NCBI GenBank assembly: GCA_022652545.1
Contig: JALCRM010000005.1
Span: forward strand, 1-64,000
Reading direction: 5' to 3'
Source: Lachnospiraceae bacterium
GTDB taxonomy: Bacteria > Bacillota > Clostridia > Lachnospirales > Lachnospiraceae
DNA: 64,000 bases
Shown: positions 34,149-43,214 of the stretch, one piece after another
How the letters are laid out: each line of letters starts with the position of its first letter
Position numbering within the stretch: the stretch's first letter is position 1
Translations under genes and position numbers: made by a program
The notes under the pieces: generated by a model
The model's input: the letters and a program-made list of their open reading frames with translations, nothing else
What the model was told of the DNA's origin: nothing
Databases searched by the model: none

Positions 34149-35829
34149 GTGCCGTCAAAACATTTCGCAGCACCGGAGCCAGCCCGTCGTGGTCGTTGTC
34201 CGTCTCCGTGACAAGGTCCGCAGCCGCTGCCAGCGCGGGCATTTTTGCGACGCCGTTGCACATCGCGATCCCCGTTCCCGCGGCGCGGATCATGCTGACG
34301 TCATTTTCGGAGTCGCCGGCCGCAAGACTGTTTTCCGCGGGGATGCCGAGCATCCTGCAGAGCCTGCGGAGCGCCAGGCCTTTGCCTGCATAGACAGACA
34401 CGATCTCCAGATAGTTTTCATTGGAATAGAACGCCGCCACGTACTGCCCCATTTCGCTGTTCAGACGCTTCCGCAGCGTCTCCAGGCGCTGCGTATCCTC
34501 TGTCGCGATCGCAATGCACTTGCCCGGCTCCGAGGTCAGCTTTTCCGTCACATCGGCGGATTCGATCACCGGCATCTTTATGAATCTGCGGTAATAGTCT
34601 GTCTCCGGCGCAGCCTTCGGCACCACGATGCTTTCCCCGCTGTACGTCTGGCAGTAAACGCCGCACTCTGCCGCAAGGCCCATGACCCTGCGCACGACAT
34701 CCAGGGGAAGACCTTCACGGAACAGGACGGCTCCCGTGTCGCAGCTGCACATTTCCGCACCGTTGCAGCCGCCGCAGAAAACATGCTGCAGCCTGTCCAG
34801 TCCCAGCTGCGCGCATACCGCGCGGACATTGGACAGGGCCCTGCCGGACTGCAGCACCAGAAAGTTGCCGGCCTCTGTCCAGTCCTCCAGGACCTGCATC
34901 GTCAAAGGTGAGATCTGTTTGGAAGAATCGAGGAGCGTACCGTCGAGGTCCGCAAAGAAGATGCGGGTGCTGTCGCCCGTTCCGAAAAAGCGGTGTTTAA
35001 GGTCTGTCAGTACGCTCTCCGGAATCCGCAGCTTCCCGCCGAAGCCGGTCCCCAGTTCGAGGCCCGGTTTGTTGGTGCCGTGGAAATCGGAACCGCCGGT
35101 GACGATCAGCCCGTACTTTCCGGCCAGCTGCTGCATCTCCGAAGTTTCTGCCGGCGTATTCGTGGAATAGATGCATTCGAGACCGATCAGGCCCACGTCC
35201 TTCAGGGCGCTCACCAGTTCCTCCAGCGCTTCCTTTCCGAGATGATACTGCAGGGGATGCGCAAGCACCGGCACCCCGTGGTATTTCAGGATAAACCGGA
35301 CCGCGTCCTCCGGGGAGATCTTGCTGCGGGGCACAAAACACGGGCAGTTGTCGCCGATATAGCGCTGAAACGCTTCCGACATACTGTGCGTAATGCCGTG
35401 CCGCAGCATGTATTTTGCAAACTGGGCACGCGTAATGACTGCGTCCCCGAACTCTTCGACCAGTTTTTCATAGGGAACGTCCACACCGGCCGCCTGCAGT
35501 TTTTCACACATCCTGCGGTTGCGCAACACCCTGGCATCCGCGAATTTCCGGACTTCCACCTGGAACCCCGGAGCCTGATAGTCAAAATAGTACCCCAGCA
35601 GATGGATGTCCCGGCCGCCGCGCTCGGTCGAAAACTCTATGCCGGGAATGACCTCCAGCGGCGTCCCCTGTGCGGCGTGCATGGCTTCCGTCAGGCCGTC
35701 CGTTGTGTCGTGATCCGTGAGTGCAAAGGCGGAAAGGCCGGTCGCGATCGCTTTCCGGACAAGCTCCGCGGGAGTAAATGTGCCGTCCGACTTTGTGGAA
35801 TGTACGTGCAGATCGACCAGATTTTTCAT
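34138..35829 (-). CDS. PHP-domain phosphoesterase fused to a Cof-type HAD phosphatase
   Basis: This 563-residue protein has two hydrolase domains. The N-terminal half (about 1-285) is a PHP phosphoesterase with metal motifs DLHVHSTKSDG and ALTDHDTTDG, FSTE, a VLAHP motif and GGSDFHG. It resembles the YciV/RNase AM group, which removes phosphates or trims short RNAs. The C-terminal half (about 298-563) is a Cof/HAD-IIB phosphatase with FFADLDGTLLDSS, LQSGRAL and AAGDSENDVSM. Each half looks complete, including the metal ligands I can recognise. The ATG at 35829 follows AAAGGAAG. It starts 50 bp after the ABC-F gene. The biochemical reason for the fusion is unknown. Confidence 0.88.
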   Translation of the reverse strand: MKNLVDLHVHSTKSDGTFTPAELVRKAIATGLSAFALTDHDTTDGLTEAMHAAQGTPLEVIPGIEFSTERGGRDIHLLGYYFDYQAPGFQVEVRKFADARVLRNRRMCEKLQAAGVDVPYEKLVEEFGDAVITRAQFAKYMLRHGITHSMSEAFQRYIGDNCPCFVPRSKISPEDAVRFILKYHGVPVLAHPLQYHLGKEALEELVSALKDVGLIGLECIYSTNTPAETSEMQQLAGKYGLIVTGGSDFHGTNKPGLELGTGFGGKLRIPESVLTDLKHRFFGTGDSTRIFFADLDGTLLDSSKQISPLTMQVLEDWTEAGNFLVLQSGRALSNVRAVCAQLGLDRLQHVFCGGCNGAEMCSCDTGAVLFREGLPLDVVRRVMGLAAECGVYCQTYSGESIVVPKAAPETDYYRRFIKMPVIESADVTEKLTSEPGKCIAIATEDTQRLETLRKRLNSEMGQYVAAFYSNENYLEIVSVYAGKGLALRRLCRMLGIPAENSLAAGDSENDVSMIRAAGTGIAMCNGVAKMPALAAAADLVTETDNDHDGLAPVLRNVLTALDK

Positions 35830-35879
35830 TTGCTTCCTTTCCGTTCCGCCTACCGCAGTGGCTGCAGGCACAGCAGTGC

Positions 35880-37535
35880 CTACTCTTCCGTATCCTCCGG
35901 CTCGATATCGTCCTCATCCTGCGCAACGTAGACGGTGCGCTTCCTAGCATCCGCGTCCGCCTCCAGATAGCTGTCGTAGTCGGTGCGTTTGTCGATGAAG
36001 CTGCCGTCCGGAAGCAGTTCGATGATGCGGTTTGCCGTGGTCTGTACGACCTGGTGGTCACGGCAGGCAAAGAACTCGACTCCCGGAAAGCGTATCATGC
36101 CCTCGTTCAGGGCCGAGATGGACTCCATGTCCAGATGGTTTGTCGGTTCATCGAAGATCAGGCAGTTCGCGCCGCTGATCATCATGGCCGAAAGCTGGCA
36201 GCGCACCTTCTCACCGCCGGAGAGGATCTTCACCTTCTTTACGCCGTCATCGCCCGCAAACAGCATGCGGCCGAGAAACCCCCTGACATAGGTGATGTCC
36301 TTGATCGCGGAATAGCCCTGCAGCCATTCCGTGATATTGAGTTCGCTGCTGAAGAGGTCCGTATTGTCTTTTTTGAAATAGGCCACGGAAGTGGTAATGC
36401 CCCATTTCACGGTGCCTTCGTCCGGCTCGAGTTCCCCTGCGAGGATACGGAACAGCGTCGTCTTGGCCAGTTCCTGGCTGCCTACAAAAGCGATCTTGTC
36501 CCCGCGGCCGGTCACAAAGGAAATGTGATCCAGTACCTTTACGCCGTTGACCGTTTTGCTGAGATTCTCGACCGTCAGTACCTCGTTGCCGATCTCGCGT
36601 TCAGGGCGGAAATCGATCCAGGGGTACTTGCGGGAGGAAGGACGGATGTCGTCCAGCTGTATCTTCTCCAGCGCACGTTTCCTAGAGGTGGCCTGCTTGG
36701 ATTTGGAGGCATTGGCTGAGAACCGGGAGATGAACTCTTTCAGTTCCCTGATCTTCTCTTCCTTCTTCTTGTTGGCTTCCTTCATCTGGCGTACAAGCAG
36801 CTGGCTGGATTCATACCAGAAATCATAGTTGCCGGCGTACAGCGTGATCTTTCCGTAGTCGATGTCCGCAATGTAGGTGCAGACCTTGTTCAGGAAATAG
36901 CGGTCGTGGGACACCACGATGACAGTGTTCTGGAAATTGATGAGGAACTCCTCGAGCCACTGGATCGCGTCCATGTCCAGGTAGTTGGTGGGCTCATCCA
37001 GAAGGAGGATGTCCGGGCTGCCGAACAGTGCACGTGCCAGCAGCACCTTCACCTTGGCCGCCCCGTCCATCGTGCCCATGGGTTCACTGTGCAGTTCCGT
37101 ACCTATTCCGAGTCCGTTGAGCAGGGTCTCTGCGTCGGATTCCGCGTTCCATCCGTTCATGTCCGCGAATTCCGCTTCCAGTTCGCTGGCTTTCACGCCG
37201 TCCGCATCGGAAAAATCCTCCTTTGCATAGAGCGCGTCCTTTTCCTTCATGATCTCGTAAAGGCGCCTGTTGCCCTGGATCACCACGTCAAGCACCGGCA
37301 GTGCGTCGTATTTGTTATGGTCCTGTTCAAGAAAGGAAATACGCTGGCCCGGTGTGATCGTGACATTTCCGTTCGTCGTTTCAAGACGCCCGTCCAGTAT
37401 GCGCAGGAACGTGGATTTCCCCGCTCCGTTCGCACCGATGATACCGTAGCATTCACCTTCCACGAACTTGATGTTTACATCTTCAAACAGGGCTCTTTTT
37501 CCGAGCCGCAGCGTAACATTATTGCACTGAATCAT
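35880..37535 (-). CDS. ABC-F family ATPase (YbiT-like ribosome-associated protein)
   Basis: ABC-F proteins bind the ribosomal E site and act in translation control or antibiotic resistance; they have no membrane part. The 551-residue product has two ABC cassettes. The first has Walker A GANGAGKST, signature DGAAKVKVLLARALF and Walker B LLLDEPTNYLDM. The second has an atypical Walker A, GSQELAKTT, signature LSGGEKVRCQLSAMM and Walker B CLIFDEPTNHLDM. In the second cassette the switch motif that normally reads S-H-D is C491-R492-D, so the H-loop His is absent. The interdomain linker is rich in Lys and Arg. The ATG at 37535 follows AAGGGG. Members of this class are often housekeeping, so resistance should not be assumed. 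Confidence 0.9.
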   Translation of the reverse strand: MIQCNNVTLRLGKRALFEDVNIKFVEGECYGIIGANGAGKSTFLRILDGRLETTNGNVTITPGQRISFLEQDHNKYDALPVLDVVIQGNRRLYEIMKEKDALYAKEDFSDADGVKASELEAEFADMNGWNAESDAETLLNGLGIGTELHSEPMGTMDGAAKVKVLLARALFGSPDILLLDEPTNYLDMDAIQWLEEFLINFQNTVIVVSHDRYFLNKVCTYIADIDYGKITLYAGNYDFWYESSQLLVRQMKEANKKKEEKIRELKEFISRFSANASKSKQATSRKRALEKIQLDDIRPSSRKYPWIDFRPEREIGNEVLTVENLSKTVNGVKVLDHISFVTGRGDKIAFVGSQELAKTTLFRILAGELEPDEGTVKWGITTSVAYFKKDNTDLFSSELNITEWLQGYSAIKDITYVRGFLGRMLFAGDDGVKKVKILSGGEKVRCQLSAMMISGANCLIFDEPTNHLDMESISALNEGMIRFPGVEFFACRDHQVVQTTANRIIELLPDGSFIDKRTDYDSYLEADADARKRTVYVAQDEDDIEPEDTEE

Positions 37536-37579
37536 AAAGCGCGTCCCCTTCCGCAAATGGCAGTTCCGACAACTACCCA

Positions 37580-37608
37580 TTTGTATCAGAAAACGCGCTC
37601 TTTTGCAA
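37580..37608 (-). promoter_or_regulatory. Candidate promoter of the ABC-F gene
   Basis: TTGCAA (37603-37608) and TACAAA (37580-37585) lie 17 nt apart on the minus strand, each matching four of six consensus bases, 44 bp from the start codon. Confidence 0.45.
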
Positions 37609-37628
37609 TGTCCTGTCTGAAAAACAGA

Positions 37629-38795
37629 TCACACCGGTATATCCGTGATATCCCCGTCCTTCGTGATCGCGAAGAAAATGTCCGCCATTTCGCTCTCTCC
37701 GGCATAGGACGGCGCCGACAGCTGTCTGAGCTCATAGGAGCCGTACGGCAGCCAGCGGTCCGAGGAAGACCAGCCGCCGCTTCCGGTCGTGATCTGGTAG
37801 ATCACTTCTCCCGGTGCGTACTCCGCGCCGCTCACGGTCACGGGACTGTCGCCCCGGTTGATGATCTGATAGACGGCACCTGTGCCCGAGCTCTCGCTCT
37901 GCGGCCTGATGTCGATGCCGCCGTGCGCTGCCGTATCCGTGATCTTCCCGGCGCTGCAGACGATTGCCCTGCCGCTGCCTGCAAAGCTGACGAGCAGTTC
38001 ATTGCCGCGAAAAGCGATCCCTTCGCCTTCGCCGTATCCCCTGCCTATGAAATATGTTTTTACGAGATCGCCGTTCATGTCGTAGACATAGATCGTATTC
38101 GTGCCCGCACGGCTCGCGTCGAAGGTCCTCTGGTAGATCGTCTTTTTCCCCGCCTCGTACTCCAGCAGGTAGACCAGGCCGTTGTGCACGGTAAGTGCCT
38201 GCGAAGTCAGCGTGGAAGGTGCGGGAAACCAGCCCAGCATTTTTTTGCGGTCGGAGGCGTAGATAAAAGCGACGGCATAGCGGTTGTCGTGGTCCTTCTT
38301 GACGTTGCTCAGGCACACGTAGCTGTCTTCCGTGCTGTTGTAGGCATACGCGGAATATTTACGGTCCAGCCTGATCTGCGCTTTCCTCTCCAGCGTACCG
38401 GCATCCAGCACATCGATGTACTGCGTGCTGCCCTCGGAGACCAGGATCTCTTCCGTACTGCTGTTGTAGGACATGTCGTTGCAGTGCTTGAAATTGTAGG
38501 AAGTGACCGGATTGCTCTTCAGGCCGCTGACAGGCTCCAGCGTGTCGCGGTCGTAGATGTACAACTTTGTGTTGTGGTCATCGTCCTTCCAGAGCGACAG
38601 GATCATGTATTTGTCGGTGACCGTGAAGCCCTGTGTATGGAGGCCGCCCATGTTCTTGGAAAAAACCTTCGTGAGCGTAAGCGGTATCTCTCCCGCGGAA
38701 ATACCGGCCGCACGCACCCGTACCGCAGGCAGCAGCGCTGCTGTCAGTGCGGTAAGGAGCAGGCAGACCAAAAGGCGTTTCAGCGTTGAGATCAT
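37629..38795 (-). CDS. Secreted propeller-like protein with a SpaA-like C-terminal segment
   Basis: This is a 388-residue exported protein of unknown function. A signal peptide ends near VRVRA-AG (residue 30). The body (about 45-290) has repeated short strands with DKYMILSLWKDD, NTKLYIYDRDTLE, TEEILVSEGSTQYIDVLD and EGEGIAFRGNELLVSF. These are typical of beta-propeller or quinoprotein-like folds that read out a linear series of blades. The last 60 residues include WLPYGSYELRQLSAPSYAG, which resembles the Tyr-Glu-Leu-Arg stretch of SpaA/Cna-B-type domains. There is no sortase motif or C-terminal anchor. The ATG at 38795 follows GGGGGAAG. It starts 14 bp after the transglutaminase-like gene and closes the operon. 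Confidence 0.7.
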   Translation of the reverse strand: MISTLKRLLVCLLLTALTAALLPAVRVRAAGISAGEIPLTLTKVFSKNMGGLHTQGFTVTDKYMILSLWKDDDHNTKLYIYDRDTLEPVSGLKSNPVTSYNFKHCNDMSYNSSTEEILVSEGSTQYIDVLDAGTLERKAQIRLDRKYSAYAYNSTEDSYVCLSNVKKDHDNRYAVAFIYASDRKKMLGWFPAPSTLTSQALTVHNGLVYLLEYEAGKKTIYQRTFDASRAGTNTIYVYDMNGDLVKTYFIGRGYGEGEGIAFRGNELLVSFAGSGRAIVCSAGKITDTAAHGGIDIRPQSESSGTGAVYQIINRGDSPVTVSGAEYAPGEVIYQITTGSGGWSSSDRWLPYGSYELRQLSAPSYAGESEMADIFFAITKDGDITDIPV

Positions 38796-38809
38796 GTTTC
38801 TTCCCCCGT

Positions 38810-40276
38810 TCACTTTACCCTGCGATATTCCTCCACGGTGTGGAACGAATCGAACTCATAAATGTTGAGACCTCTGTCCCCGTACTCTGCTTCCCCGCTC
38901 TGGTTGTCGTACGGGTCTACGCGCAGGTACTTTTTGGGCGGCATGAACTGCTTCTGGAACGCTCCGTTAGCCGGCATGCGCCAGGGATCGATATTGCCGA
39001 AATAGAAGTTTCTCTTCTCGTCGTCCCCGCCGCGGTGAGCACCGCCACCGAAAGAGGGATCTGCAAACAGCCAGCCGAAGGGTGCGCAATAGAACTGCGC
39101 CCAGTCATGACATCCCGCTCCGGAGGGCGACATGTCCAGACCTGACTGCCACCTGGCCGGAACGCCGGCGATCCTGCAGAGCGTGATGAACATGAGCGCC
39201 TGGATACCGCAGTCTCCTTTGCGTCCGATCGCCGCATATTCGGAAAGATCCTCGATGGTAAAATACGTACGCACATAGGAATATTCCACGTTGTCCGTGA
39301 TATACAGATAGATCTTTCTGGCCTTCAGCAGGGGATCTGTCTCGCCGGCCGTGATCATTTCCGCCAGCGAACGCATATAGGGCGTGAAGCGTATATGCGG
39401 AAGCTGTTCACTGAGATCCTCCGGCAGCACGTCGCTGTATCTGCCTTCCGGTCCTATGTTTTCCGGCGTAAGCGCGGGAGCCTCGGCAGCCTTCTTTGCC
39501 GCTGTCTCGAGTCCGCTGCCCGGGTTCAGGTCCGTGTAGCGCGCCGTGTTTTCAAACTCATACTCCACAAAGAAATCGCGGTTCGAGGACAGTTCGGTCC
39601 GCAGACAGACCGTCCGCTGCGGGGCGTCGAAAGGAGCCGTCTGCACATCGTCCGCTTCCGAGGTGGCAAGAACCTCGGCATGTTCCACCTGCATGCACTT
39701 TACCGGTACGGGAAGATGCACCGTCACCCTGCCGGGACGGAATGCGGCATCCGTGATACGCAGTCCGCACTTCATCCTGAAATAATAGGTAACCGCGCCG
39801 TCCTTTTTCATCTGAGCGATCACGCCTCGCAGATCCTGGTCTTCCTTCACTTCCTCGGGATCCCGCTTTGCCTTCTGCGCATCCTCGAGGCCGGCCCTGC
39901 GGCGCACACCCGCATTCACGCGGAGCAGTACGGAAAGAAAGCGCAGAAAATAATGTTCCTCGCCGTTGATATAGATCCAGTCTATCTTGCCGTGGTCCTG
40001 CAGGTCATCGAATTCCTCCTCCGTAAAATCGGGGATCTTCTGCTGCAGCATGGCGAGCGCTTCGCTCTTTGTATAGGGATATTCCCCCGGCAGGATCTTC
40101 AGGATCTCCCTTTCCGTGCGGAGCTTGGCACGCAGTTTATCGGGAATGTCCTTCTCCAGCCAGATCCCGATGAGGCGGATCGCGCCTTCGAAATCTCCGT
40201 GCCACTTCCTCTTTTCGATCTCTTCGGGAAGTTTCACACAAAGTGCTTCGATATCGCTGAAATTATATTCTTCCAT
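38810..40276 (-). CDS. Cytosolic transglutaminase-like cysteine enzyme
   Basis: This 488-residue protein has no signal peptide or membrane segment. The C-terminal third is a transglutaminase-like (papain-fold) domain with an apparent catalytic triad of C356 (GRKGDCGIQALMF), H390 (GAGCHDWAQFY) and D406 (FADPSFGG). The first 350 residues are helical and beta-rich and I cannot assign them. Bacterial members of this superfamily more often act as peptidases or amidases than as cross-linkers. Placed behind a peptide importer and two peptidases, hydrolysis of imported peptides is a reasonable guess. The ATG at 40276 follows GGAGG. It starts 65 bp after the P1 peptidase stop, with the secreted propeller-like gene next. 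Confidence 0.8.
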   Translation of the reverse strand: MEEYNFSDIEALCVKLPEEIEKRKWHGDFEGAIRLIGIWLEKDIPDKLRAKLRTEREILKILPGEYPYTKSEALAMLQQKIPDFTEEEFDDLQDHGKIDWIYINGEEHYFLRFLSVLLRVNAGVRRRAGLEDAQKAKRDPEEVKEDQDLRGVIAQMKKDGAVTYYFRMKCGLRITDAAFRPGRVTVHLPVPVKCMQVEHAEVLATSEADDVQTAPFDAPQRTVCLRTELSSNRDFFVEYEFENTARYTDLNPGSGLETAAKKAAEAPALTPENIGPEGRYSDVLPEDLSEQLPHIRFTPYMRSLAEMITAGETDPLLKARKIYLYITDNVEYSYVRTYFTIEDLSEYAAIGRKGDCGIQALMFITLCRIAGVPARWQSGLDMSPSGAGCHDWAQFYCAPFGWLFADPSFGGGAHRGGDDEKRNFYFGNIDPWRMPANGAFQKQFMPPKKYLRVDPYDNQSGEAEYGDRGLNIYEFDSFHTVEEYRRVK

Positions 40277-40341
40277 AAATAACCTCCAGATCAGGCTTCC
40301 GGTATTTCTCCGGCATGGCCCTCTATTTGCGGCGTGATATT

Positions 40342-41385
40342 TTACTTTCTTACCAGAAAATCCGCCAGCGAACGGCAGACCTTTCCGTTCAGTTCCCTGT
40401 CATCTGCAGCGTTGACGAGCGAATTCAGCACTGCCTCTTCCACTGCCTCCGCGCACGGCACGAACACGCGGTCCATCCTGTCCTCCGGAAAACAACGCAC
40501 GGTCAGGAGCTCTTCGCTCTTTACGGCAGGAACGAAATTCCCGTTCGTAAATCCTATGAAAACGTCGCCGCTGCCGTGTCCCAGAAAGGATCCTGTCCGC
40601 ACGAGGCCTACAGCCGCTCGCTTCAGGACTCTCCGCAGCTGCCTCGCATCGAGCGGCAGGTCCGTGCCTATGATCACCATGATCGACCCGCGGTCATCGC
40701 TCTTCTCCGCGCGCAGCTCGCCGGCGATCCTTCTGCCGACCGGTTCCCCGCAGATCATCAGGTTTTCCATACTTCCGAAATTGGATTGTACGAGGGCGCC
40801 GATACAGTAGCTGTGTCCGCCGAAGCGCACGATCCGCGATGCGGATCCGATGCCTCCCTTAAGGCCGAAGCACACGGTCCCGCGCCCGGCGCCTACCGCG
40901 CCCTGTGCAAAGGTGCCGTCGCCCTCCATCGCCTGCGCAGCCGCGGCGCGAAGCTCCTTTTCACCGACCGCACGCGCGGAAATGCGGTTGATGCGGCTGT
41001 CGTTGGTCTCGCCCACTACGGCGTTCACGCTTCTTACTTCAATGCCGTGCGAAGCTTCCTCATCCAGGATATAGCCTACCAGGGCATCCATGACTCTGCC
41101 CACGTTCAGTGTATTGGTCAGCGCAATGGGACTCTCCAGGTAACCGAGTTCGTCGATCTGCACGAGGCCGGCTGTTTTGCCATAGCCGTTTTCCACAAAG
41201 GATGCTGCCACCGGCCTGCGCTCATACGCTGAGCCTTCGCAGGGGAACAGTATGCTCACGCCTGTGTGAGTGTCTCCGCTGTCAACAGTGCAGTGCCCCA
41301 CCCTGACGCCCGGCACGTCCGAAATAAGATCCAGCGGCCCCGTCCTCATGCTTCCGACCGTATACCCGAAATCACTTATCCTCAC
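40342..41385 (-). CDS. P1 (S58) family peptidase, DmpA-like aminopeptidase/esterase
   Basis: P1 peptidases (DmpA, BapA) are Ntn-type enzymes that cut themselves before a Ser to expose the nucleophile. They then release N-terminal residues from peptides including D- and beta-amino-acid types. The 347-residue product matches the family from ISDVPGVRVGHCTV through NTLNVGRVMDA, VVGETND and GLKGGIGSASRIV. The likely self-cleavage site is G233-S234 in DRGSIMVIIGTDLPL, with S234 the nucleophile. The frame begins with GTG at 41385; an AAAGGAG lies about 11 nt upstream. It starts 48 bp after the D-aminopeptidase stop in the peptide-import operon. Confidence 0.9.
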   Translation of the reverse strand: MRISDFGYTVGSMRTGPLDLISDVPGVRVGHCTVDSGDTHTGVSILFPCEGSAYERRPVAASFVENGYGKTAGLVQIDELGYLESPIALTNTLNVGRVMDALVGYILDEEASHGIEVRSVNAVVGETNDSRINRISARAVGEKELRAAAAQAMEGDGTFAQGAVGAGRGTVCFGLKGGIGSASRIVRFGGHSYCIGALVQSNFGSMENLMICGEPVGRRIAGELRAEKSDDRGSIMVIIGTDLPLDARQLRRVLKRAAVGLVRTGSFLGHGSGDVFIGFTNGNFVPAVKSEELLTVRCFPEDRMDRVFVPCAEAVEEAVLNSLVNAADDRELNGKVCRSLADFLVRK

Positions 41386-41433
41386 ACCGGATCACGCTCC
41401 TTTCGGAAAACACCGGAACACGGGCTGTCTTTT

Positions 41434-42261
41434 CTACAAAACAAAATACAGGAAACGCTCTACTTCCAGGAAGTCGTCCGTCGAATAGGAGATGCTTCTC
41501 GGGTCATCCCGCACGGCATCCTTATAGTTGGCCCCGTGAGCGGCTTTTGCAATCTCCTTGAAGCACACTTCCGCGTGGAAATGCGGAGGCAGTGCTGCGA
41601 CGCGGCTCCGCAGCCATTCCTTCTGCTCCGTGCCGGAAGACGGCATTCCTTCGAGTGCCTTGCGTGTGCCTTCCCGTATCATTTCGACCGCCTTCTGCGG
41701 CGTAACGGAGATCGCCGCCTCGCCCCGGCCTTCATTTACCGGCACCGTGACGATCCATGGCGCGAATTCCCGGGCCGTACGGCACAGGGCCGCGTCTCCC
41801 GTAAGAAGCAGCACGGGGATCCCGTAATAGGCGGCGAACCACGTGTTGAGCATGAACTCGCTCGCATAGGCACCGTTGATCTTCACGTACATGTTGCCGG
41901 TGTTCATCGTGTGGGACAGCGGGTTGCCGTCGGAATACGCCGCGGAGTGGTAGCCGGTCATAACAGCCGCGTCGCACTCCTGCACGCCGGCCATCATGTT
42001 GCCGAGCACATCGGCCCAGCCGCGCATGATCCTGGTATTTGCAGGGAGCATTGCCGCGTCGATGTTGCGGGCGTAGTCATGGGCATCCTTTACAAGAACG
42101 CCTTCCACATTGGCATTGCCGAAAGCAGTCTCGCAGACGGCTGCGACTTCCCTGGACATCTGCGCAGAGAAGCGGTCGTACCCGGGTTTGCCGATCTCGG
42201 TCTCATCCCAGGAACAGATGCCGCAGGTACCTTCAATATCTGCACTGACGAACAGTTTCAT
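41434..42261 (-). CDS. dppA: D-aminopeptidase, M55 family (DppA-like)
   Basis: M55 enzymes are zinc-dependent decamers that release N-terminal D-amino acids such as D-Ala from peptides. The 275-residue product begins MKLFVSADIEGTCG, with metal ligands D8 and E10. It continues with the VEGVLVKDAHDYARN, TGYHSAAYSDGNPLSHTM and YASEFMLNTW motifs carrying the remaining His and Glu ligands and catalytic His. The ATG at 42261 follows GGAGG and the stop of the transport ATPase overlaps the upstream part of the open frame. In B. subtilis dppA heads a dipeptide-import operon under CodY, while here it follows the ATPases; the association suggests use of wall-derived or D-peptides. Confidence 0.93.
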   Translation of the reverse strand: MKLFVSADIEGTCGICSWDETEIGKPGYDRFSAQMSREVAAVCETAFGNANVEGVLVKDAHDYARNIDAAMLPANTRIMRGWADVLGNMMAGVQECDAAVMTGYHSAAYSDGNPLSHTMNTGNMYVKINGAYASEFMLNTWFAAYYGIPVLLLTGDAALCRTAREFAPWIVTVPVNEGRGEAAISVTPQKAVEMIREGTRKALEGMPSSGTEQKEWLRSRVAALPPHFHAEVCFKEIAKAAHGANYKDAVRDDPRSISYSTDDFLEVERFLYFVL

Positions 42262-42287
42262 ATGTCTTCCTCCATGAAGTGAATCTC

Positions 42288-43214
42288 TCACGCTTCCACG
42301 ATCCTGCGGTACTCTTCGATCTCCTTTGCACTGCCGAGTGCAAAGTGGCCCGGCTCGATCTCCTCCCAGGCAGGCTTTTCCTTCGTGTAATCGTGCAGGG
42401 ACGGATCGTATACGATCAGCTGTTTTTTCTTCTCTTCCACCGGATCCGGCTGCGGGATCGCCGAGAGCAGCGCCCTTGTATAAGGATGCAGCGGATGTGC
42501 AAACAGTTTCTCGCTTTCGGAAAGCTCCACGATACGGCCCTTGTGTATAACGGCGATACGGTCGCAGATGAAACGTACGACGGACAGGTCGTGGGCAATG
42601 AAGAGATACGTGAGTCCCCGTTCCTGCTGCAGGTTCTTCAGGAGATTCAGCACCTGCGCACGGATCGAAACATCGAGTGCCGAGATCGGTTCATCGGCCA
42701 CGATGAATTTCGGATCCATGACCAGGGCGCGCGCAATACCGATACGCTGTCTCTGGCCGCCGGAGAACTCGTGCGGGAAACGGCTCGAAAATTCAGGGAG
42801 CAGCCCGACTTCCTCCATGGCCTTCTTCACTTTTTCGCGGCGTTCTTCCTCCGTAAATCTGTTGCCGGGCGCATACAGCCCTTCCGCCACGATGTATCCC
42901 ACCTTGGCACGTTCGTTCAGGCTGCTCATGGGATCCTGGAAGATCATCTGGATGTCGCGCGTCACCTGCTGGTCGTCCCTGTCGGACAGCCTGCCGGATA
43001 TTCTTTTTCCGTCAAAACGGATCTCGCCGGCCGAAATGGGATTCACGCGGATGATCGATCTGCCTATGGTCGTTTTTCCGGAACCGGATTCCCCCACGAG
43101 GCCGAAGATCTCGCCCTGATAAATGTCAAAGCTTACGTCGTCCACGGCGGTGAAGGGGTGGCGTCTGCTGCCGAACTGCACGGAGATGTGATCGACTTCG
43201 ACCAGTTTCTTCAT
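42288..43214 (-). CDS. Oligopeptide/dipeptide ABC importer ATPase, OppF/DppF type
   Basis: This 308-residue cytoplasmic ATPase pairs with the OppD-type subunit. It has Walker [13 protein letters not shown]-loop [13 protein letters not shown], signature [15 protein letters not shown], Walker [15 protein letters not shown] and the H-loop FIAHDLSVV. The C-terminal oligopeptide-type extension has [19 protein letters not shown], a motif specific to Opp/Dpp ATPases. Its start overlaps the upstream ATPase stop as ATGA. Substrate specificity (oligopeptide, dipeptide or another) is set by the binding protein and cannot be read here. Confidence 0.94.
   Translation of the reverse strand: MKKLVEVDHISVQFGSRRHPFTAVDDVSFDIYQGEIFGLVGESGSGKTTIGRSIIRVNPISAGEIRFDGKRISGRLSDRDDQQVTRDIQMIFQDPMSSLNERAKVGYIVAEGLYAPGNRFTEEERREKVKKAMEEVGLLPEFSSRFPHEFSGGQRQRIGIARALVMDPKFIVADEPISALDVSIRAQVLNLLKNLQQERGLTYLFIAHDLSVVRFICDRIAVIHKGRIVELSESEKLFAHPLHPYTRALLSAIPQPDPVEEKKKQLIVYDPSLHDYTKEKPAWEEIEPGHFALGSAKEIEEYRRIVEA

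Noticed and set aside
36906-38789. A 627-codon open frame on the plus strand
   Set aside because: Antisense to the ABC-F gene and the secreted propeller-like gene, with no recognisable motif and no ribosome-binding site.
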